From Lepas anatifera (lineage: Eukaryota; Arthropoda; Thecostraca; Lepadidae): 64,000 nt of DNA. Numbering within the stretch: the stretch's first letter is position 1; each line of letters starts with the position of its first letter. The DNA lies in the NCBI GenBank assembly GCA_034440635.1, contig JAOTON010002271.1, forward strand, positions 930,001 through 994,000. Direction: 5' to 3'. Position numbers and translations under genes: made by a program. Of this stretch, positions 48,998 to 61,856 are shown in pieces. The notes under the pieces are model-generated. The model saw only the letters and a list, made by a program, of their open reading frames with translations, searched no databases and was not told where the DNA came from.

Positions 48998-51900
48998 GCT
49001 GGGTCATTCCACCATAAATCGACCAAGGCATAAAACCCTTCTATTTTTAATTTCCTCCAAAATTGGTATATGGGGACTCACAAGGGCGTAGAATCCACCC
49101 ATGGCACCCAAAAAAATATTTAAAAAATTGGTTTCAGAGAAATGGCCTCTGGAAATTTCTGAAGGTCATTATACAGGCATTGCTTAGAATGCCTATAGCT
49201 CCAAAAGTTTTCAAGTGATTTCAAAATTTTTTTATAGATTTATGATTTAAATTTTACGGGCAACATTTTGGCTATCTTCAATTTTGAAATTTAAACAAAA
49301 AATGTTTGGTGACCTCATGGCCTAGTTTTATAACGGTGACCTTGACCCGTAGTACAGTGAAATTCAAAAATTCTCTTGAAAGCGTTTTGACATATGGTAG
49401 TATTCTTTTGTATCAAATAAAGAAAAAATGACTTTCGAAATGCATATACTACTTTTAGCATCATATATATAACACTAAGTGTCACTGTGGAGCTATGCTA
49501 TCGTAAATCATGTTCTAATTGACTTGCAACTTTGAAATAAAAACATTTGAAGAATCAAAATCAAGCAGTCAACCTAGAGTTGAAGCATTTTAACACAAGC
49601 ACAGGAATACGGGGTTACCCTCCCCTATTTTGAATTCACATTATTGTCCCTTTGAGAATGAACTTAGCTGTTGTAAATGTCATGTATAGTTGTTTGGATC
49701 ATTGTACATCTTTTGAAAATGAATGTGTTCCCGTCACATTGAATCACCGAACTATGATGTCATTTCCAGAAGCATTTAACTCGCGCCCCACCGGGGTCCG
49801 GCGCCACCTTCGCCGTCTGGGGGCATCAATGACCCCTAACTCCGAAAATATGGAAGTTAGCGCAAAGCTGCAAAAGGCATTAGAAAGCTCATTAAAATTC
49901 AGCAAGATTTTACTAATACGTTTAAGCGCTCAGGTCTATGTTTTGACCTCCAGAGGTCAAGTTATGTCACGATAGGCTATTTCCTGTAAAACATGTAATC
50001 CTTAAGAAACCTGAGCATAGCCATTAGAAATATTGAGATCTAGCAAAAATCATTTGATAGGAAAATGCCAAAGCTTTCTCTACTATGTGGAACATAATAG
50101 CCTCCCGCCAGTGGTTTGACCTCCAGAGGGTACCTCGTGTTTTAATATGACCGAAGGTCTCGAAAGGTAAGAAAGTGACCGTGTTGTATATCAAATGAAA
50201 ACTGGTGGCGAGACACACGATGACCTTTGATTCAGTGTTGTAGCTTAATTAGGTCAAAAATTTCGCCAAAATGCTGTTTTTGACCTCTGGTGACCTCTGA
50301 TGATCTCAGATAGGTCAAAGGGCAATATCGCCCCTGGGATCCATGAAAGGGTGTCCAAGAACTCTTGTCTGAGCAAATTGAGCATTTACGATTATTTTGT
50401 GACTTTTAGCTCATAAGACAGCTTTTCCCATGTTTTTTTCTATGGAAGAGGTTACCTGGCGACCTGACCTCAGGTAACCAAATCGAAGAATCCCAAATAT
50501 AAATTTTGTAGACTCCGGAGGGGTCATTAAGTGTCGAAAGTTTTAAATCGATCGGCTTAGAAATGTAGCTATGGTAGAGCTCAAAAGTTAAAGTGAGGTG
50601 ACCTTGGTTGACCTCGCCTGGTGACCCTGACCTAGAGTGACCCGGGGTAATAAATTTCAAGGATGATGGGAAAATAATTGGGTAAGAGGTAGAACCCTCA
50701 ACCACGGTGCTGCCCCTCGTTGTTTGTCTGTTGTTTCGAAAAAAAACTTAGGGGCCATTATTCTTACTTCATTATTCTAGGTGGGGCGAGGGTTAAGGAA
50801 GATTTTTGGAATTTGGGGCTTTGTGTCGCGTTCCCCCGGACGTAGCTTGAATTTAAAACATGTTATGACCTCATTTCAGCTTTTATAGACTTTGGTAATC
50901 TCTTGTGGTATTTTCAAACGTGTTTAAACTTGACCTATGGTAATCTCGTTGTGAATTTTGCTCAGCATACTCATTATTTAAACTCTTTTATAATTAAGAA
51001 GTTTTAGGCACTAAAAACAATAAAAACAAATCATTGGTGATATTTAGTGGTACATTGCATTGCGTGGGACTGGTTCAAATCTCAAGAGCACTCCTTAGAA
51101 GTGAAAGCAACTAGTTCAAAGTCCACATCCTTTAAATGGACTATTCACAGGCCATTCTGAATCATTTACGCCAATTTAGTGAGTTTCTAATCATCTATCA
51201 CTACTTACACCCCTTCAAGGTCAAATTAGTTCAAAGGTTGAAAAACGTCAAGTCCGTTTTGGAAGAAAAACGTCTTGTTCAGTGTCATTTTCATGCAAAT
51301 TGACTATTCATAAGAAATTTTGCATCAGTTACGCCAAGTGCCTGCTTCATCATCTGTCATTGCTTACACCCCCTTCAAGGTCAAATAAGGTCAAATTTAG
51401 AAAAAGGTCATGTCCATTTAATATGCAAACCAACTAGTTTAGTGTCCATATCATTCAAATTGACTATTCATTAACAATTCTGCATCATTTACTCCAAGTA
51501 AGTTTGCTTCTTCAATTACTATTGCTTACCCCCTTTCAATGTAAAAAATGTCACAGGTCAAATAAGGTTAAGCCCGCATCGGACGCAAGTCAAATAATTC
51601 GGTGTTTAGAAATAATTCTCATTTAGAAATACCGAATTAAAACACGCATCTGTAGTCGATATTCGACACAGAGTTATCACTGAGGGCACGCAAGGTCAAA
51701 TAAAGGTCATTGAATGTTAAAAAAGGTTATAGAAGGTCTAACTAACCTGGTAAAAATGAACCTCGAAGGATGGAAGAAAATATCCTGGGACAGTTCATGA
51801 GCAAATGATGCAAAAGAACGATAGGAGTCTGGAGCATTCACGTGAAAACGGGTACAGGCGCCCAAATGACCCCAACATGCCTCCACTCTTGAGGTCATAA

Positions 51901-52665
51901 CTCCATGACCTTGAAGGGTAGGAACAATTCTTTGCAAGATGTTTCCAATGAATGCGTCAGAGGTGTACAACATTTCAAGACTCTAACTTAAGAAGCTCGT
52001 TTTCAATTCTTGAAAAACCTGAGGGGGTGCAACACCCCCTGTACGTGTAAGGGTTAAAACCCCTATGGCATTGACGGGAAATAAATTGGTTCATGGCTAC
52101 CCTTTTTAAATTCGGACGTTCCGTCGTCATTGGCATTAACCATACCGTGAGTCACTATGGTACAGCTCCATAGAGACACCTAGTGCTAGGTTTCGGAAGT
52201 AAGAAGTAGTATATTTAGTGCGAAAGCCATGTTTTTATTACTTTAACTAAAAGAGTATTTCCAAAGGTAAAAATGCTTCTACACGAATTTATAAAATTCA
52301 CTGTACTGCGGGTCAAGGTCACCGTTCAAAAACTAGGTCACGAGGTCATGACGTCAATTTTGCAGAAATATAAAAATCGAAGACATCCAAATTGAAATAT
52401 GCTAAATGGTGAACAAAAATGTAAAATATCGTTACAATCATTAAACAAATGGCAGAACTATAGGTTTTCAAAACAATGCCTACATGATGACCCCCGAAAA
52501 ATGCCGGAGGCTATAACTGCCATACCAATTTTTCAAATAATTTTTGACGCCATGGTTAGATTCTACACCTTTGAAACCACCTTGACACCAATTTTGGAGA
52601 GAATCAAAAATAGAAGGGTTTTATTTTACGAAATTTTTGGTCGATTTATGGTGGAATGACCCAGC
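48998..52665. mobile_element. 3.7-kb element with long terminal inverted repeats and TA target
   Basis: The left end GCTGGGTCATTCCACCATAA and the right end, read inversely, are the same, each bordered by TA (48996-48997, 52666-52667). Arms pair over roughly 500 bp: for example ACGGTGACCTTGACCCG at about 49336, and GTCACTGTGGAGCT versus its partner near 52155. The interior holds TTAA element copy 3 and AGGTCA-rich sequence but no transposase. A TA target suggests a Tc1/mariner-like origin (inference). Confidence 0.8.
49780..50792. mobile_element. TTAA-flanked element, copy 3 (full length, inverted)
   Basis: TTAA at 49776-49779 and 50793-50796. It is the reverse complement of copy 2 with nearly equal length (1013 versus 1014 bp). 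It keeps the triple half-site TGACCT-N4-TGACCT-N4-TGATCT at 50281-50306. Nested within the long-inverted-repeat element. Confidence 0.9.
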
Positions 52666-52667
52666 TA

Positions 52668-53011
52668 GCAAATATCAACAGACTCACTGTGTCACTATGC
52701 CTCTGTATGACACTGCGAAAGTGCTGCGAAGTAAGACGGCAGCACGTAGTTAAAATAATAAGGTATCACAATAATGCTATGGTAAGACAGACGCAAGGCC
52801 AGGCAGACCCAGCAGTGAATTTTTAACACAAATTCTGCTTCCAAATAGTTTGGATGCGTACAGATTATCTTAAAAGTTTTATTGTCATCGTTTACGGCGA
52901 CAACAGCTTAGTTTCCATGGCCAAAATGTGATCTTGATCAGATCGACGATCAGGATAAGAATGGATTCATTAAGTCCTTAAGGTCTTATTTCACTGACAC
53001 TTAAGCACAGA
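52668..53011. other. Intergenic, nothing recognised
   Basis: Short AT-rich stretch between two mobile elements. Confidence 0.4.
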
Positions 53012-53196
53012 CACTGGTGGATCCAAGGGGGCCAGAGGGGCCATGACCCCCTCCAAAGTCTAGAATAGTACATTCTGCCCCCAAGGACCAAATGTTTAAG
53101 ATGTTTTCGCGATTTTTCTCAATTTAGCCCCCTCCCCCCACCCTCCAAAATGGTGGTTTGGCCTCCCTCCAAAGGTTGCTCCCGGATCCGCCAATG
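53012..53196. mobile_element. hAT-like MITE, copy 6
   Basis: Ends CACTGGTGGATCCAAGG and CCCGGATCCGCCAATG, flanked by AGCACAGA (53004-53011) and AGCATAGA (53197-53204), seven of eight identical. 185 bp, non-coding. Confidence 0.85.
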
Positions 53197-53204
53197 AGCA
53201 TAGA

Positions 53205-54116
53205 CCGTGCAATGCTGCAGGGGGAAAAGTCCTTCTTTTACTGGATGGCCAGTCCGGTTTTGATCGTATTTTGGCCCTGGAGCCCAGGTCAACCATCTCG
53301 CGCCACCCTCGCTTAGGATTAGTTGCCTAATCTTATGCGGACCTAGAGGAGCCATCTCTAACGAATGGGAGAAGACGGCTACTGATGCTCAAATTTGTCA
53401 TGCAGCCGACGACTGTATTACTTGAAAAACCTTCCGAAACGCACTTTTGCTTTTCCGTGTCTTGTAAGATACATATGCAGCAAATCACCTCATGAACTCT
53501 ACCAGCGACTGAAGATTGGTGAGATGGGGTTTTTGGCGGTTATTGTACTCCTCACTGACAGGAAGCGCTCAAAGACAAACTAGCTTTCACAATTTCATTT
53601 CAGGAGGGGAGATTCTGTCGCAAGGACGGGTTAACTGAAGAGATTATCTGGCAAGGAATCAGATATAGCTGCGGAAATTGTTAGAATGATCAATGAAGGC
53701 GATTTATTACATGTTCATTCACGGTTAAAAACAAACTTACGGAAGGAAAATATATGTTGGCAGTATAATGTTATCGGCGCAGAAATGCTCCTAGTCTGTA
53801 CACAGCACAGAATGTATCAAACATGTGTTTTTCTCAGAAAAATGTACTTATGAAAAGGAATAGGCATAATCCGATAGGTGTCAGGCATAACCCATAAGCG
53901 ATCACTCAGCACATTTTCTACCGAACTCCCACCGCTGAGATTCGCACTGAATGTTTGGGGAGAACGTCACCAATGGCGGAGCAACAGTGCCCTTTCTCTA
54001 TACTGGTGAGTCAGACACAGGATGTATTTACAATTATGAAGTGGCGTGTCCAATATGGACAAGAAAAGCCGCCGTATATCCGTGCTATTCAGGGATCTAC
54101 ATCTTGCGCTAAACGC
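53205..54116. other. Downstream flank / 3' UTR of MIOX
   Basis: No gene recognised. Part of this must hold the MIOX 3' UTR on the - strand; I could not choose a single poly(A) signal. Confidence 0.4.
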
Positions 54117-57100
54117 CTACCATTGCAACACCCCGGGGCAGTATTTGTCAATGAGGCCCTGGTAGTAGGGCATCAGCGCCTCCACATCTGGAAGATGATC
54201 CGACTTTGTGTAGAGGTCGTACTTGTTGAAGCGCTGAATCCAAGGCAGCATTTCCATGTCTTTCTCATTGCACAGGTGCATGTAGTCCCCGCCAGTGTGC
54301 CAGGGATAGAAGCTATGGTACCTGCAACAAAGATCGAACACTTAAGCACACTGAAATAAGGCTCGGATTCGAGACGTATGTTGATCAAATCTCCGAAAGA
54401 AGATCGGGAAATACGAAATAAACGAACATTGTACCTTCAGCATTACCTCAGTGAGGTAGTTGGCATTGGCAACGAGATCGCATCTTGTTGTCTGTTTGAG
54501 GGCCCTTGTGTAGAACCTATGGGCTCAAACACTTTTTGTCTGCATGCTTATGGTCTGTAGTGGGACCGTTAACCTGATTGTATTACCCAGTATTCAATGC
54601 GTTTACTGGTTGTTATTTTCTTATCATCGATCGCCTTAATTAATGAGGGTTCATTTGACGTTGACCGGCCTAGCTCCCTTAAATTTTTAAGATTTATATT
54701 TGTTAACTCTAGAACTGATTTGCCTACAACCAGACTGAATAATAGTTATTTACTAGAAATTGTCGGAAATCCTACGTACGCAGTGTAATCGTTGCATTTA
54801 TCGAAGAAACGCCCACAAGCTCACCTGATCATTGCCAGACCTTCTTCGGGAATTGAGCACTTGTTGTGCTTCAGTACGCGGTACATGTACTCGTCGTGAC
54901 CCCAGGAGATGAGTACGTTGTCCAGTCCGCACCCATGCTCGTACATCCCGTATTTGGTACTGTAAAAACAGAGCGTCCGGTTTCAGCACTTTGTTATTGC
55001 TGGCAATGGCTGTAAAAACACGGAACAGTTGTGACACAGCTTTCAGGGTGAGCAAATAAACAACAGATTTACAGTACACCAGCTAAAATATCACTGTTGG
55101 GTATAGTGCGATCATTTTCTGGCAGAAGGCAAGGAAGAAAATTGAAGTTGGGATTTAGAAAAGAGCATACACTCAAACAGAACCGCGTAGTTGAAGTCGG
55201 CTCTCGGATCGACTTCGAGTATTATTGTTACTGAAAGTTACTCGTGGTGTCTGCGATCAAGTAGATTGGAGCACATTTAACTTATTGTTTTTAACCTAAA
55301 ACTAAGGGGTTGGATATGTTCTGTGATGAGATAAGTGACTAGTGTTCTGTTTAAGCGCAGTGACATTGATCAGGATATTGGTGATTCCTACGCCTCACCG
55401 GCCAACATTTGCGTTGCCAGTGCTCCCAAGCGTCAGAAGCAGTGTGCATGAACGGTCCCAGACATAATTTGGGGGAGGATGCAAGATTGGGCTTCAGCAC
55501 GAACAGTTGTTGCTTTCTTCTGGACTTAACTTCCATATTTTAGAACGCGAAATCTAGTATCGCCCACTCATTGCCGTCACACCAGAGAACGGATAAGCTG
55601 CGCGAGTGCCGAGCGTGGGAATTGCTAAGGAGTTGGTAAATGTAATCGCGTGTAAACAGGAGGCCCGGAGTCGGAGTCGATCCAGGGTTGATGCCGACGT
55701 CAAAGTCGGAAAATCCCTGCTGGTGAACCACGTAAAACCTAAAAGATTACTAGATTCCATTTTTTAAATGTGCAATGCTCTTTTGACATTAAATTAAGCT
55801 ATAAAATAATTATTTTGAACATATTCTCACCTGGAGCCAGTTTAATGGCCTCATCGGCTCTCCAGTCTTGCCCCCGCCCCCACCCCCCACCCCACCCCAC
55901 CCTGAGAGATGAGTAGAACATGGATAATTGTATTTCAGGAGACCAATGTGGTATTCTAAGAAACTAGGACACGATAAGGTCTCGAAAACAGCATTGATTA
56001 TGAAGGCTAAAAGCTATGGCAAAAATGTAGAGCAATTATTTTACCCTGGCTCCTTTAGCATTCATTGTTCAATCAACCCTCTTTTCAGTGTTTTTATGTT
56101 ATGGACAATAAAACTTTAGTAGAATAAGAATCTTTGGCTACTGCAGGCGTATTTTTTAGACATTCTTATTCGCCGATTGCCTTGTGTTTTTGTCCTAGTT
56201 AAATTCAAAGTGGTGTTTACGACATACAGGTTTGGTTTTTTTTATTTTAGAAAAGTCTTCGACGTCCCTTAATTTCAAGCTTCAAAAGTTTACGAATGGC
56301 ATTCAAAGTAGACAGCACATTCCACCGTGGGTGCGCTAATATCGAACCCTGGAGAGGAAATTTTTAACCTCATTAGGTTTCAACTTTAATTCCTACGTCC
56401 CAAAAACAACTACAAGGTACAATTTCACTGCATTTGGCATCCTAAAATCTGAGGTAAAATAAACACTAAAAAATAAGCGGCTAGATTGAACTAGCTCCTT
56501 GGGTTCATACAGCTGGTTGCAGCGCGGTGGTTGTGATCTGCCCTCTTCTCACTTGTATCTGCTGTCCTTTAGGTCGACGTTGTTGTGAAAAGTCGTATCA
56601 CAGTAGACCACACTCTTTCCCACTTCACAGCCCACCACAAACGTGTCGCCGACCACGGAGAACTGGGGCTCGCCGTAGAACGCCATCACCTGACCACCAG
56701 AGCAGGAGGAGGTCAGTGTCCGACCTTTCATATCTTTCGTCTCCCAGTCGTGCCTGGCTGCATAATGGTTGGAAACATATTTTCACGTAAGAGCTTAAAT
56801 GTTTAGCACTTGGATGCAAAGACAGTGGTTAAAAGAAAGACACCGAAAATTTTGCAAGGCCATTTTTTTAACTGGTCTTTATATATTGACCTCCACTGAT
56901 TATTTGGTAACAAGTCGATCTATTGTAGTTATTGAGCCAGTAAATTGCCCAGCGGGTCGAAAACCGAGCAGGTATGATTATTGCTGGTGTTTAACGACGC
57001 ATCAACTGCTAGGGTTAAGCTGCGTTACCTGTTGGGAGGAATTTGGGGGATCAGATCAACTTATTCAGAGAAAACAGAGTAAGCGCATGCTATCGAAAGT

Positions 57101-60100
57101 TTAAAGTCAGACACGGTGGAAGCATCCGGGACACAGCGTCATTGGTGAAGATCCCGGGGCGTTAGGGTGTCAGGACCCCTGGATTTTGAGTCCCCATGGA
57201 CTTTGTCTAGGTCTTGTATTACCGTGCCTGCGTCAATCCATCCAGAACCCCCCCCCCTCCCCTCCGCGCCCTGGGTCGAGGAGAGATCTCCAACCTTGCA
57301 CAGCGTCCGCCAGGTCTCTCTCCAAATACAGATAGCTGAGCACGATTAAACCTACGAATTAGTTTTGAAGAAAGCCTAGAAGGATAGTCTGAACCAGTGG
57401 TTATATAATCATTTTGCATCAATTTTTATTCCGCGTTTCGTGTAAACTAGTTTTGTTCTGCAATATCATTTAAGACAAATTTCACTTGACATTTTCAAAT
57501 AGAAGTGCCCGTTCAGTTATCGCCAATCTCGCCAATCAAAGTATTTTAACGGCACGTAAAAATTATCCATATGCAAGGAGAGACCCCAAGGGTGTTACCC
57601 ACCCGTTCGGTAAAAAATAGGTCGTGGTCAACATTACGGTCTTGGTCAATAACACATTTTTGCCTTACTTTTCCCAAGTCGTGAATGAGTCCCGTGAGCT
57701 GAAACCAGTCATGGTCAGGGTAATCTTCTCTGATTCGCTCTGCCGTCTGGAAGGCATGCACGATGTTGGGCAAGTCCGAATCAGGATCTGCTTCGTCCAC
57801 CAGGTGGTTCAACTTCTCCAGCGCCGGCATGATCGGTGACTCGAATGTGTTGAACTTGGTCCACTGCTCAATCTGAGAAATACAAAAGGCTGTTTCAGAC
57901 AGATACCAGGAAAATGTGGACTGAAAAACTTCAAAATAGCGGTGCAGAGGTCTGAAACTGTAGGCTCGAAGTTTTGGGTTTTAATGCTGCTCGCTCTTTG
58001 TTTCTCACGCTCACTAAGTGTTTAATGCCTCTTTCGGAATAGTGCCGATTTGGGTTTGCTGAAAAGAAAAGTTTGATACATTCCACAACTTTCTCAGTTC
58101 AAGCCCAACGTATTTTCCTTCTGCAGATTCCCCACTATGCTATTCTATGTGGGTGTAAGGCGAGTCTCCCGGAAAAATCAGGCTTGATTCCTATAGGAGT
58201 CAACTTCCGGCAGGATATTCATTACCTTCTTGTTGACGTATTCAACGGTCTGGTGCGTGTGCATTTTGAGGTAGGTCTCCCGAACCCGCAGTTGAATGGG
58301 GTCCGTTTTATCTACGCTGAATTCTCGGAACAGACCCTTTGGCTTATTCGCCTTCACTTCTGGCCGGTACTGCTCCGAGGGGTCGATCATGCAGACCTGA
58401 AAACAGTCAAAGTGCAAAAACATAAATATAATACGTAATAATATGATATGCGCAAAATATGCGCAGTAACAAATATGCGCAAATAACATAAATATGCGCA
58501 GTAACAAAAGAACAGGCTTAAATGAATCTGTGCCATCTCACCGCTGCACTATACAAAAAGTATTGGTAAAGGATATTTCAAAATTCATTTTCGGGTCAAA
58601 GAAAGCGAAAAATGGCTGATTTACGCGTGTCAGAACCATACATAAGAAATTATAGTAACATTTTTTTCGGAGAATCGTTTACAGCTACAATGCAAATGAA
58701 TGATCATCAAAGACACAATGACACCTTATTATATTATAAGACGGGTATTCTATGCTATACTCTGGAATTTAAAGGGACTGCTAGACGTGTTGTATGAATA
58801 TATGTTCACTCATCGAAAAATCCCTTTCAGCTACATAGGCTGCTTATTTTATTTTAATCATAATTTCCACTTCCATTGCTGAAAAGCAGTGCATTTGCAA
58901 AAGCTTAGAGCCATTGAAATGCACTGGGTTTTCCACACTACGCAGAAAGTTAAAAAAGGGTGAAAGTGAAAACGGAAACAGAAACGTTGTAGAACGACAG
59001 AAAAGCTTTGAAAACTCCGGAGCCTCAGGAATTATTTTTCTCTGAAAAAGAAAACACAAGCAAGTATATGGCTTGGATACTTGAATTTCGTTGCACTTTT
59101 TCTCTTCGTGGCATGACCAGAGTCGTCTCCATGACTGCCCAACCACAGCCTCACCAGAGGCGTATCCATGACTGCCCAACCACAGCCTCACCAGAGGCGT
59201 CTCCATGACTGCCCAACCATAGCCTCACCAGAGACGTATCTATGACTGCCCAACCTTAGCTTTACATATGAATCTATATCGGTTACTTATCACGAGATGG
59301 AGCTTTGTATCATTTTGGAAAAGAAATCGAGGAGAAGATAATTTAAGGAAATAGTCGTGACATTAATGGAGTGAAAGAAAAGTATTCCTCCATATACCTA
59401 TTACTAACAAGAATGACGAAAAATAATGAAAACCAAGCCATTGAATAGTGAAGAGTGAAAAGCTTGCAGCGTAGACAGCAACCTATTTGTTATTATTATT
59501 ATTCACTGCCTATTTCTTGAAGGAAATAGGATGTGTAAGCGTCACCTCCGGCCAAGAAACCGTGACAAAACGTTTCCTCTGTCAGAACCAAAGCTCATCG
59601 CATTTAGGCACACTGTTGACTTCCGTGCTGGGCAGTAACAAACTGCTTTTGTTTTTTCATAACTGGTTCAAATTGGGAAACTTTTTCATGAAACATATTT
59701 CCGCGAGTTTTTTATGTTCTCTTCATAACTGAACAGTATCACGGAGCTAATTCACCTCCCTTATTTTTTATGTTTTTTGGTATTTTAACTACTTTGGTAT
59801 TTTAACTGTTTCGGTACTTATTATTTTTTGTAGATTTAACTCCATTCTCATCATTTTTCGAAGCCGTTGAAATGTTGTATTTGAAGCTCTTGAACTGTTG
59901 CTCTTTAGCTGTCATTTTTCTCTACGAACTGTTGTATTATAAGCTTTTATTCTGTATATTGTTTCTTCAGTTGTCATTTTAGTTCATCTTTAGTATCTGC
60001 TACGTAGCTATCTATAGGTCCCTGATAAACTAAATTCGGGCTCTCCACGAAAGGTGTGGCTGGTACCTGAGAAACGTGTCGTGAGCTGTGTTTTCCAGAC

Positions 60101-61168
60101 TTTAGAACAGGGTGATTGGGAAACTGGGATTGTGAAACTTACAATGTAAGTGGGCTACTACGTGAAAAGTGGGGGCCTATCCCACGTCTCCATCTCCCTA
60201 CCCCCCCTCCCACTCCCCTGTTCCAACGCGTATGATGGGTTGCAAAAAAGCAATAGTAAATACAAAATATCCCACAAGACTAGCTTTATTTTCAAGAGGA
60301 GTGAAAATATAATTTTTAACGTTCCATCTATTTTTTAAATTTTTCCTCTTTATACTATTGATAGTGGCTTATCCAAAACCCTAGATTTTGTTTGCAAGAC
60401 TTTAAATGAAAAATATTTTATGCACTTCTATTGCACTATGACATGGCAGCTCAGTACAGTGCAAGAACTATAAAGCTACTGAATAATTGAATGTCAGACT
60501 ATGACTCTGAAGTTGGGTAGCTTCAGGTTTGAATTGCTGCAAAATGAGTGCCTGAGTTCATGGACATCGATCGGCATTCAAGTTATTTGTTCTTAATTTA
60601 TAAAAATCGGCAAATTTTTAGAAGCAGTTCACGCAGGAAAACGTCTTCTGATCTATAGACGACTGCTTGCCGTGATATTATTTATCATAATCCCAGATAC
60701 TTTTAAAAGCCAAAACAAATCTGGAAATTCATTTTTAAGGTAGATAATATGATAAAAATGAAATTGCATCACATAGCCATGTTTGCCCAAGTTTTACTTT
60801 GTTGTGATAATTCGGTCAAACCTGCTCTTATCATAGCGAAATAATTTACTGTAAGAGCTTTCCTCTTTTTTCCTATGATATGACAGCTAACATACGGATC
60901 AAGAAAGTAAAATAACAATAGCCAGCAGGATGCATTTTGTCGAGCATACCACTTTCGAATCGGCTCCGTTCGCTTTTCATTTCTGTTATACCAAAGCACG
61001 TTTTGATCGCGCAGTGATAATTATCCAGCTCAACTTCCAAAAGATAATTGTTACACCAAGTGAGATAATTTCCATAATTGTTTTTTAAATTTTCCACATA
61101 ATTCGCGCTCCATTATTTCCGGCCAGCTATCTTACCGTGTCAGCATCGTCGGAACGGAGGAGCCGCAT
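54117..61168 (-). CDS. MIOX: myo-Inositol oxygenase, complete, six exons, 294 residues
   Basis: MIOX cleaves myo-inositol with O2 to D-glucuronate in the cytosol, using a mixed-valence di-iron centre. Exons on the - strand: 61136-61168 (ATG), 58226-58396, 57669-57872, 56553-56689, 54825-54959 and 54117-54321 (TAG). Every junction is AG/GT and in phase; 33+171+204+137+135+205 nt give 294 residues, against 285 in human. All six iron ligands are present at human position plus nine: His107 (HAFQTAE), His132/Asp133 (LIHDLGK), His203 (SWGHDEYMY), His229 (YHSFYPWHTGG) and Asp262 (FNKYDLYTK). The C-terminus YYQGLIDKYCPGVLQW is canonical. Exon 1 is short (11 codons) but has a consensus donor and a TATA/initiator promoter 46 bases upstream. 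Confidence 0.97.
54960..55350 (-). other. MIOX intron 5, part, nothing recognised
   Basis: AT-rich intron DNA next to the nested reading frame at 55351-55750. Confidence 0.4.
55351..55750 (-). pseudogene. Unidentified reading frame inside a MIOX intron, one in-frame stop
   Basis: On the - strand, after ATCTTTTAG, the frame reads FYVVHQQGFSDFDVGINPGS, continues through LLFTRDYIYQLLSNSHARHS and VLWCDGNEWAILDFAF, stops at TAA (55540-55542), and resumes in the same frame as MEVKSRRKQQLFVLKPNLAS and onward to 55351. Composition is protein-like and GC-richer than the intron. The acceptor phase matches MIOX exon 4, so an alternative last exon is possible; a broken nested gene or transposon relic is as likely. 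I do not recognise the family. Confidence 0.4.
55751..56552 (-). other. MIOX intron, nothing recognised
   Basis: AT-rich with a C-rich run near 55870-55900. No bounded element. Confidence 0.4.
56979..57073 (-). repeat. SINE fragment, copy 2
   Basis: Shares TTAACGACGC, CAACTGCTAGGGTTA, CCTGTTGG and GGGGATCAGATC, in the same order, with the SINE at 9826-10000. It lacks the tRNA-like head. It lies in the MIOX intron between exons 3 and 4; the rest of that intron (56690-57668) shows nothing else. Confidence 0.65.
58397..61135 (-). other. MIOX intron 1
   Basis: A 2.7-kb AT-rich intron. It holds a short run of AATATGCGCAGTAAC-like repeats at 58445-58505 and the tandem repeat listed at 59124-59253. 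No exon or bounded transposon recognised. Confidence 0.5.
59124..59253. repeat. 37-bp tandem repeat, about 3.5 copies
   Basis: Unit CGTCTCCATGACTGCCC followed by AACCACAGCCTCACCAGAGG; alternate copies have CGTATCCATG. It lies in MIOX intron 1. Confidence 0.9.
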
Positions 61169-61210
61169 GGTGTTCGCCGGCAGTGGGACGCGTTTACAGC
61201 ATTGACCAAC

Positions 61211-61246
61211 AACTGAGCGTGACGCGCGAGCATGCTCTCATTTATA
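61211..61246 (-). promoter_or_regulatory. MIOX: MIOX core promoter: TATA box and initiator
   Basis: On the - strand TATAAAT begins at 61246 and TCAGTT places A+1 at 61214, a spacing of 32 bases, as expected for a TATA/Inr promoter. The predicted 5' UTR is 46 bases to the ATG at 61168. Confidence 0.7.
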
Positions 61247-61856
61247 TTTACTACCGCCAGGGTCATACAGGGCAGGGACGGCGTCAGGAGTGGAAAAAGG
61301 GGTGAAATTATGTTGCTGCTGACTGATGTTGGATGATGTTCATAAATGTTGGCTTTTGACGGAGCTCGAGGGAATTCCAGCTCAATAGGATTTGTCCTTG
61401 CTATAGTGTTGCTAACGCCCCGCAGTTACTGCCACTAAATATGTACGCCCCCAAGCTTGTCTTAGTGCCGATGAGCGTCGGAGAGGGCTTGTGCGCAGCT
61501 GGTTTGATCCGGAATGACCCTGAATCCACAGCAATTCTCACGCCGTCGCCGAACATCCTCCCACTTCGCTGGGGAGGGGAGGGAGGTGTCCTCCATTTAC
61601 GTTCGCCCGCCACCGCAGTAGCCTGGGAAAATGTATCGTATAGGTACGTGTCGCTCTGTCGACTTCCACTACGCTTTGCCGTCAGCCGATGCCGCCCGCA
61701 TGCTATGCTCTTCTATTTATGTCATTCGACCGGATAAAACGCTGAAATCACAAGCAAAAGCAGCACAGTACAAGTATCTAAAGCACGTGATGGCCAAGAA
61801 TATGAACATTGAATCTGGCCGATTTAGGTCTCTCTTAGAAACCTGAAGCCTCCTGT

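Noticed and set aside
52399..52659. 86-codon + frame as a gene
   Set aside because: It lies in the right arm of the long-inverted-repeat element and is mirrored in the left arm with stops.
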